Part shown: in pieces, positions 19,601 through 22,603 of the stretch
Numbering within the stretch: the stretch's first letter is position 1
Layout: each line of letters begins with the position of its first letter
Assembly (NCBI GenBank): GCA_020650975.1
Contig: JAIPMN010003514.1
Coordinates: 1 to 22,603 of the forward strand
Direction: 5' to 3'
DNA: 22,603 nucleotides
DNA from: Apostichopus californicus
Lineage: Eukaryota > Echinodermata > Holothuroidea > Aspidochirotida > Stichopodidae
Position numbers and translations under genes: made by a program
The notes under the pieces: model-generated
The model's database searches: none
The model's input: only the letters and a program-made list of their open reading frames with translations
What the model was told of the DNA's origin: nothing

Positions 19601-22311
19601 AGAAGGGAAAAAAATTGCGATTGTAACTGCGATTCAGTCGAGTGCATAGAATGTTTTAGTTGATTTTAATGTTTGATTGCAGGTTTTAATGTGTTCTATC
19701 TGTCATGGGCATAATTTCTAAAATATAGTGTATTTGTTGGGTAATTGCCTACTTCTAGTATCATCTTTATCTATTTAATTAATCCTTATTATGCAAATCC
19801 ATCGTTATCTTCGTACAATTTTGTTTGTCTTTATCGTCATTGCAGGTTGTCTGTCCATGCAAAAGATATCTTGGAGAGATTTGGTGCCATCAAGATCCAC
19901 GACTTAACGTTTAAAGGAATGTGGGTGTTTGTTGGCATGAAAGGTATACAGGGTTCTTCTCCCTTCGAAGAGATGAATCTTGCCAGCAACGTAAACGATA
20001 AATCAAAGGCTAAAGCGGCACTGAATGCCTGCATCCCAGACAAAAGTAAGTTTGTCCATTTAACGTAGCTTTGCTGCCTGTTTCTGAATACAAGGAGTTT
20101 CATGTTTGAATGTACTTGTGTCATCTCATTACTTCATTTTGTGGATGTTCTAGTTTTAATCATTTGGTTATGCAGGATGTCATTGCCATAAACAAGACAG
20201 CCTGCAGTTGTTTTTATAATTATGTTTGGAGGAAAACAGGTTTAATAAACAACACTTTCCTTATAAAACAAAGGAAGATCCTTCTTGAGTGCTAAGGACA
20301 CAGAATTTAATCCTCAAGCATAAGTGATCGAGAAAAGTAATGTGGAAATGAACTGTGGCAAATTTTGAAATTTAACAGTTAGGGATGAGGTAGTTTAAGA
20401 TTGTCCGATTTAGAACAATTAAATCCGAATTTATGGGTTGGTTAGATTGATGTTACTTTTTAAAATGCTAATCTCTCTTTCTCTCTTGCTCTCTTGTTGT
20501 CAGTCGAGGGTTTCCGGTTCTTACATCCGTCCGAAGTGAGAAGACGGGAGTTTTGTAAGAAATATCCGTCGTACGTAGATCTCTGTTCTGGTGAGAGGAA
20601 GAAGGTCTTGAGGGCGCTGCCATTGGATGATATGTCTCTACATAAAAACAAAGCTTACAGCACTCCCATACTTGTCATTGGAGGTATGAGATGATTGTAC
20701 AACCTCTGCATCCTTAGCAAGGATCTGTCATATGATACAGTGCTCATACAGTGCATATGATACAGTGTTCATACAGTTCATTCACAGGGGTGCATGCGGG
20801 ACTGTTTGCAAAGGTTGACTGCTGCATAACAAATTTATACAAATTATTGCACTAACCAATATGTAGAACATGCAATGCAGTAATGGCTTGTTTATAAAAT
20901 TTCGTAGCTTGTGAGTCACTTTATACATTTATCTAACAAAATACAGAATGACTGACTATACATTATCATGACAGATGGGGTACTGACTATAAATATCATT
21001 GCCTATAACAGGAACAATTCCATTAATATTTGTTCCCAATAAATCTAAAAGTTTATAGTACATTGACTGTGGCAAGTGATCAAAATGTCTCTCGTTCCAT
21101 ATAAATATAATCTATAATGATTTGTAAAATAAAATAAAGCTTTAACTTGTAAATCAGTTTTCCTGATGACATCATTAGAATGACAAATAAGCTCAGATCC
21201 TTTTTTGCTGTAGCCGACTTAAGGTTACTATGTTACAAGAGAATATTCATCGAATGTCAATGACTTTAATTAGGACTTTAGCTATTGAATTGAACAGCAT
21301 GCAAAAGACCCTATGGATAACGTTTAACCTTTCAGATAATCTCCAAATTGACTACCCGTTTCATTCATTCATTCATTCATTCATAGGTGCTGATCTGAAA
21401 GCATTGCAAAGATGCATGGATTCATTGCTGGAAATTCCAGGACTTAACAGGGATAATGTTTATGTAGTCCTAGAAGGTCACTTTGAGGAACCTAGTGACC
21501 TCGTTAGACTATATGGATTCAGGGTCAAAGAGCAACGGAGTTTCCCAAGTTACCATGGTGAGAAGATGTTCTGTTCTATGTTCTATGTTATCTATTAAAG
21601 AGGATGTTATTTCCTCACAATGATGACATTTTGTATGATAATTTATTTATCAAACTTTAGATTAGGCTTTTTTTAGAAGGATTACTAATTGTATAATGTT
21701 TTGGTGTGGAGTTTTGATTTGAAAGATAATTGCACCTGCATGGGTTGTCCTCCTAGATTAATCAAACTTCTAAAAACCTAAATCTAATTAAATAGTAAAA
21801 TCTATATTTACATATTCTCATATTTTAATTAATAAATTTAACTCTGTTACTCTAAGAGGGTTATAGGTCTAGTTTCAACAAAAGGTCAGACGAAAATATT
21901 GCTGTTAGCAATCTGATAAGAGGCCTAGATTAAGAGAACTTTTACAGCTCAGCTGGTAAACTAAGCTGATGCCTTTATATTGTTGTATGTGAGATAACCT
22001 TGAATGGGTTGCCTTTTATACTGTTGTACACAAGTTACTGTCCAATCAAAAGACATTACTATCAGTTTAGTTCTTTACAAAAATATGTATAACTTTGCTC
22101 CTTACTGTCAATGCTCTCCTTCTTCACTCGACAGAAAATTTGCGAAGGGCTTTAGAGCTAAGTCTGACATTTCAGAAGGACAAACCGTACGTGATTGTTC
22201 TTGAGCCTTATTTGGAAGTGTCTCCTGATTTTTTGAGGTATTTCTCCCAGACTCTTCATCTGTTGGAACAAGACAGATCACTCTTGACAGTTTCAGCGTG
22301 GAATGAAAATG
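7565..22311 (+). CDS. POMGNT1-like: POMGNT1-like type II membrane protein with tandem ILEI/FAM3 domains and a GT13 domain; 14 exons, 3' end outside window
   Basis: Joining 7565-7667, 8205-8336, 8997-9114, 10060-10112, 10728-10778, 11761-11975, 12488-12557, 16570-16702, 17537-17637, 18576-18666, 19846-20045, 20504-20683, 21387-21557 and 22135-22311 gives 1795 nt, or 598 codons plus one base, with no stop. Every intron is GT-AG and every junction phase matches. Seen: cytosolic tail 1-34, membrane anchor about 36-53, ILEI domain 1 (C84, C90, C112, C243; W208), ILEI domain 2 (C256, C262, C287, C418; W382), a linker with R435-R-R-E-F-C440, then the start of a GT13 domain. Known: POMGNT1 adds beta-1,2-GlcNAc to O-mannose in the Golgi, and its stem is one ILEI-fold, sugar-binding domain. 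Odd: the ILEI domain is doubled, and the GT13 acidic motif is E563-P564-Y565. N-x-S/T sequons occur at N114 and N265. Family assignment is firm; enzymatic activity is doubtful. Perhaps 200-250 residues of GT13 are missing beyond the right edge (inference from family length). Confidence 0.9.
7668..8204 (+). other. Intron 1, with two G-rich tracts
   Basis: GTAAGT...TTTCAG. It holds a cluster of G3-G5 blocks (7717-7765) and a G12 run (7874-7885), both on the transcribed RNA sense. No coding signal. Confidence 0.7.
7717..7765 (+). repeat. G-block cluster, G-quadruplex-prone, about 50 nt after the exon 1 donor
   Basis: At least seven separate runs of three or more G within 49 nt, spaced by short A/T linkers, in the sense strand of intron 1. 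Confidence 0.65.
8205..8336 (+). CDS. POMGNT1-like: Exon 2: membrane anchor and acidic luminal stem (residues 35-78)
   Basis: The acceptor TTTCAG ends at 8204. The first two bases complete codon 35 (ATA, Ile). Residues 36-53 are a hydrophobic segment rich in L, I, V, A and S with W38, followed by T-Q-H and an acidic stretch E-V-E-E-F-A-L-I-D-D-V-E-E that reads like a stem helix. The donor GTTGGT at 8337 is non-optimal, but it keeps phase 1 and joins exon 3 as a Gly codon; reading on gives a stop within two codons. A single N-terminal anchor with a luminal catalytic region is the standard layout of Golgi glycosyltransferases. Confidence 0.8.
8337..8996 (+). other. Intron 2
   Basis: GTTGGT...CTCAG with a long C/T tract (about 8967-8996) at the 3' end and a C-rich tract at about 8767-8783. 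Nothing else recognised. Confidence 0.7.
8997..9114 (+). CDS. POMGNT1-like: Exon 3: start of ILEI domain 1 (residues 79-117)
   Basis: A long pyrimidine tract ending CTCAG at 8996 precedes this exon. It encodes H-C-G-M-P-V-R-C-P, which matches the C-G-x-P-x-x-C-P opening of FAM3/ILEI proteins, then T-M-C-Y-N-G-S. Cysteines are C84, C90 and C112. N114-G-S is a potential N-glycosylation site. It ends in phase 2 at the donor GTAAGG (9115); the split codon 118 is Gln. Confidence 0.9.
9115..10059 (+). other. Intron 3, with a C13 run
   Basis: GTAAGG...CTCCAG. It contains C13 at 9602-9614 and an (AG)n stretch near 9715. No coding signal. Confidence 0.7.
10060..10112 (+). CDS. POMGNT1-like: Exon 4: ILEI domain 1, G-R-G-L-N strand (residues 118-135)
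   Basis: A 53-nt exon after the acceptor TCTCCAG (10059). It carries M-G-R-G-L-N-L-L-L-V-D, the G-R-G-[IL]-N signature shared by FAM3 proteins and POMGNT1. The donor is GTGAGG at 10113, phase 1. Reading through would stay open for some 40 codons but would not rejoin the ILEI fold, whereas splicing to 10728 does. Confidence 0.85.
10113..10727 (+). other. Intron 4
   Basis: GTGAGG...AATAG. No coding signal or recognisable element. Confidence 0.65.
10728..10778 (+). CDS. POMGNT1-like: Exon 5: ILEI domain 1, F-D-L-Y segment (residues 136-152)
   Basis: A 51-nt micro-exon between acceptor AAAATAG (10727) and donor GTTAGT (10779), phase 1 at both ends. It encodes a short basic stretch then R-L-F-D-L-Y-G-E, matching the F-D-x-[WY] motif that follows G-R-G-L-N in FAM3/ILEI proteins. 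The size and order fit the family, and neither phase is compatible with skipping it and keeping this motif. The pyrimidine tract before the acceptor is short, so the exact 5' edge is the least certain in the gene. Confidence 0.72.
10779..11760 (+). other. Intron 5
   Basis: GTTAGT...AATAG. A T-rich run lies near 10827. An 83-codon frame (11400-11651) shows no motif, and its composition does not resemble the neighbouring exons. Confidence 0.65.
11761..11975 (+). CDS. POMGNT1-like: Exon 6: core of ILEI domain 1 (residues 153-224)
   Basis: Acceptor TCAAATAG (11760), donor GTAAGT (11976), ending in phase 0. It encodes I-F-I-V-T-F-D-D-A (D176-D177), a helix of the K-x-Y-L-R-E-H-F-G-S type, and G-S-W-V-F-V-G-Q-K-G-G with W208. 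These are the F/Y-D-D and W-V-F-V-G-x-K-G motifs of FAM3C/ILEI and of the POMGNT1 stem. Confidence 0.95.
11976..12487 (+). other. Intron 6
   Basis: GTAAGT...TTTCAG. Nothing recognised. Confidence 0.7.
12488..12557 (+). CDS. POMGNT1-like: Exon 7: end of ILEI domain 1 (residues 225-247)
   Basis: Acceptor CTTTCAG (12487), donor GTGAGA (12558), phase 1. It encodes a polar stretch ending I-K-G-C-L-S-F-P. C243 corresponds to the last cysteine of the FAM3 fold (the G-C-I-P position in FAM3C) and lies 131 residues after C112. Confidence 0.85.
14233..14245 (+). repeat. Poly-G tract in intron 7
   Basis: G7-A-G5 on the plus strand. Confidence 0.65.
15959..16295 (+). repeat. Direct repeat flanking the tRNA-like region
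   Basis: A 32-nt segment at 15959-15990 (CAGTCAGTTTTCTGTTGTTC...) recurs at 16264-16295 with two 1-nt indels and one mismatch, 305 bp downstream in the same orientation. It could be a SINE-body duplication or two overlapping element copies. Confidence 0.6.
16155..16226 (+). mobile_element. tRNA-Thr(UGU)-like sequence, probable SINE head or tRNA relic
   Basis: A-box-like TAGCTCGGTCGTTAGAGC (from 16162) and B-box-like GGCTCAAAACC lie at tRNA spacing. A cloverleaf can be drawn: acceptor 5 of 7 pairs, D-arm intact, anticodon stem 4 of 5 with loop CTTGTAA (anticodon TGT), T-stem with one mismatch and one G-T pair. The mismatches and the intronic position on the host-gene strand favour a tRNA-derived SINE or tRNA pseudogene over a working tRNA. 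Confidence 0.6.
16570..16702 (+). CDS. POMGNT1-like: Exon 8: start of ILEI domain 2 (residues 248-291)
   Basis: Acceptor TTTGCAG (16569), donor GTAAGT (16703), phase 2. It encodes M-C-G-M-K-L-P-C, then S-F-C-V-N-G-K-E, giving C256, C262 and C287. This restarts the FAM3/ILEI pattern that exon 7 has just completed, so the domain is duplicated. N265-E-T is a potential N-glycosylation site. The 4-kb intron before it falls near the boundary between the two domains. Confidence 0.92.
16703..17536 (+). other. Intron 8, with a three-copy minisatellite
   Basis: GTAAGT...ATCTAG. It contains the tandem repeat at 16994-17091; otherwise nothing recognised. Confidence 0.7.
16994..17091 (+). repeat. Three-copy tandem repeat, 30-36 bp unit
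   Basis: Units starting ACATCTGCTATGAAA at 16994 and 17024, and a diverged third starting ACATATCTGCTATTTG at 17056. Each continues with GTGTGGTAGGCT or a variant. Confidence 0.8.
17537..17637 (+). CDS. POMGNT1-like: Exon 9: ILEI domain 2, G-R-G-L-N to F-D-T-H (residues 292-325)
   Basis: Acceptor CATCTAG (17536), donor GTATGA (17638), phase 1. One exon holds both G-R-G-L-N-F-L-V-Y-D and S-Q-S-F-D-T-H-V-S; in domain 1 this stretch is split over exons 4 and 5. The Arg-Ser-x-Ser-Phe-Asp run is closer to canonical POMGNT1/FAM3 stems than the matching part of domain 1. Confidence 0.93.
17638..18575 (+). other. Intron 9
   Basis: GTATGA...TCGCAG. AT-rich, nothing recognised. Confidence 0.7.
18576..18666 (+). 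CDS. POMGNT1-like: Exon 10: ILEI domain 2 helix and S-D-D-A strand (residues 326-355)
   Basis: Acceptor TTCGCAG (18575), donor GTAAGA (18667), phase 2. It encodes an acidic helix (L-V-E-F-L-R-E-V) and L-L-I-G-A-V-S-D-D-A-S (D351-D352), matching F-D-D-A in domain 1. Split codon 356 is Trp. Confidence 0.92.
18667..19845 (+). other. Intron 10, with a retroposon 3' tail
   Basis: GTAAGA...TTGCAG. It contains the L2/CR1- or SINE-type tail at 18976-19022 and a diverged direct repeat of GAATATTCATTTTGA (about 19325 and 19384). Confidence 0.7.
18976..19022 (+). mobile_element. 3' tail of an L2/CR1-type LINE or a SINE using such a tail (truncated)
   Basis: GTGATAAGGCACTATATAAG, then (TTA/ATT)n. The AAGGCGCTATATAA-plus-(TTA)n ending is a common 3' end of non-LTR retroposons and their SINEs in marine animals (recalled family knowledge). 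No 5' body was recognised, so this is a short truncated copy. Confidence 0.5.
19846..20045 (+). CDS. POMGNT1-like: Exon 11: end of ILEI domain 2 (residues 356-422)
   Basis: Acceptor ATTGCAG (19845), donor GTAAGT (20046), phase 1. It encodes an L-E-R-F-G-A helix end, G-M-W-V-F-V-G-M-K-G-I-Q-G-S-S-P-F-E-E (W382) and A-C-I-P-D-K (C418). The K-G-x-x-x-x-S-P-F-E run is highly characteristic of FAM3 proteins. C287 to C418 spans 131 residues, identical to C112-C243 in domain 1. Confidence 0.96.
20046..20503 (+). other. Intron 11
   Basis: GTAAGT...TGTCAG with a long CT-rich tract (about 20471-20500). Nothing else recognised. Confidence 0.7.
20504..20683 (+). CDS. POMGNT1-like: Exon 12: linker and first strand of GT13 domain (residues 423-482)
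   Basis: A strong pyrimidine tract and GTCAG (20503) precede it; donor GTATGA (20684), phase 1. It encodes R-R-R-E-F-C-K-K (435-442), C450 and then P-I-L-V-I-G-G. POMGNT1 has a similar R-R-R-R-F-C linker before its catalytic domain and V-I-A-G at the first beta strand, so this marks the stem-to-GT13 junction. Confidence 0.93.
20729..20778 (+). repeat. Two-copy tandem repeat, 25-bp unit
   Basis: CATATGATACAGTGCTCATACAGTG (in part) at 20729-20753 is repeated at 20754-20778 with two substitutions. Confidence 0.8.
21359..21384 (+). repeat. (TTCA)n microsatellite overlapping the exon 13 splice acceptor
   Basis: Six tandem TTCA/ATTC units run straight into the acceptor TTCATAG that ends at 21386, so the microsatellite supplies the pyrimidine-tract region. 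Confidence 0.85.
21387..21557 (+). CDS. POMGNT1-like: Exon 13: GT13 nucleotide-binding region (residues 483-539)
   Basis: Acceptor TTCATAG (21386), made from a (TTCA)n microsatellite; donor GTGAGA (21558), phase 1. It encodes a helix with R-C-M-D-S-L-L, then V-Y-V-V-L-E-G-H-F-E-E-P-S-D-L-V-R-L-Y-G. This aligns with the F-I-D-G-Y-Y-E-E-P region of POMGNT1. The D of D-G, the uridine-contact position in GnT-I-type enzymes, is E512 here. Confidence 0.93.
21558..22134 (+). other. Intron 13
   Basis: GTGAGA...CGACAG. Nothing recognised. Confidence 0.7.
22135..22311 (+). CDS. POMGNT1-like: Exon 14: GT13 metal-binding region with altered acidic motif (residues 540-598)
   Basis: Acceptor TCGACAG (22134), donor GTGAGC (22312), phase 1. 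It encodes Y-V-I-V-L-E-P-Y-L-E-V-S-P-D-F, then F-S-Q-T-L-H-L-L-E-Q-D and V-S-A-W-N-E-N, which aligns without gaps to the V-L-E-E-D-L-D-I ... S-A-W-N-D stretch of POMGNT1 and to V-V-E-D-D-L-E-V in GnT-I. E563-P564-Y565 replaces the E-E-D/E-D-D motif whose last Asp coordinates Mn2+. The remaining GT13 exons lie beyond the window. Confidence 0.95.
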
Positions 22312-22417
22312 GTGAGCCATAGATAGATACTTCTAATTTGCTTTTGGTTTCGCTTTTGTTTGCATTTTTGGATCAGACAACAGTGTACCAGATCTATAAC
22401 ACATCTCTTGTGGGACT

Positions 22418-22502
22418 TCCCATAGCACATACTACCACAATCCTGCACATATTCCCAGACATCCCATAGCACATACTACCACAATCCTGCACATATACCC
22501 AC
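22418..22502 (+). repeat. Two-copy tandem repeat, 44-bp unit, in intron 14
   Basis: The unit beginning TCCCATAGCACATACTACCA at 22418 is repeated at 22462, identical for about the first 35 bases. Confidence 0.85.
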
Positions 22503-22603
22503 ATCCCCAGTTAACACACAGCTGAGTGAAAAGATCCATTTTGGGGGATTAAGTGTCTCACCCAACGAAACAATATAAATGTTCACTTCATTCAATACGC
22601 GGA

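Larger units (their letters stand above)
20684..21386 (+). other. Intron 12, with a 25-bp tandem repeat and an acceptor microsatellite
   Basis: GTATGA...TTCATAG. It holds the 20729-20778 repeat and the (TTCA)n run at 21359-21384. Confidence 0.7.

Noticed and set aside
22365..22402. Possible short terminal exon after an acceptor-like GGATCAG
   Set aside because: The phase fits but it would add only about eight residues before TAA and would cut the GT13 domain in the middle of its fold; a normal next exon outside the window is more likely.

Overview
The window is AT-rich animal genomic DNA. It shows one recognisable gene, split into short exons by GT-AG introns, with degenerate mobile elements and simple repeats around it. 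The gene structure rules out a prokaryote. The gene family and the SINE-like, MITE-like and L2/CR1-like tails suggest a marine invertebrate, perhaps an echinoderm or another deuterostome. That placement is inference, not something the sequence proves.

Positions 1-7564 contain no gene I can name. They hold a roughly 830-bp MITE-like element (4421-5251) with 20-bp perfect inverted ends, a perfect 13-bp hairpin (517-548), poly-G tracts, a GT microsatellite and two weak exon-like open frames (28-309 on the minus strand, 2009-2205 on the plus strand).

Positions 7565-22311 carry fourteen plus-strand coding exons. Their phases match at every junction and give 598 codons plus one base without a stop; the gene then runs off the right edge. 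The product is a type II Golgi-type membrane protein related to POMGNT1 (protein O-mannose beta-1,2-N-acetylglucosaminyltransferase). In order it has a 34-residue cytosolic tail, one membrane anchor (about 36-53), an acidic stem, a first ILEI/FAM3 domain (about 82-247), a second ILEI/FAM3 domain (about 254-422), a linker with an R-R-R-x-F-C motif, and the N-terminal part of a GT13 catalytic domain (from about 474). The rest of GT13 lies beyond the window.

Two features stand out. First, the ILEI domain is present twice, whereas human POMGNT1 has one. The two copies share four cysteines with matching spacing and at least one exactly corresponding phase-1 intron, which points to duplication inside the gene. 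Second, the acidic E-D-D/E-E-D metal-binding motif of GT13 enzymes reads E-P-Y here, and two other donor-site motifs are also changed. The protein may therefore be a pseudo-glycosyltransferase, with sugar recognition through the ILEI domains as a possible remaining role (inference).

The introns hold a tRNA-Thr-like SINE head (16155-16226), a retroposon 3' tail (18976-19022), several 25-44 bp tandem duplications, and a (TTCA)n tract that forms part of the exon 13 splice acceptor.
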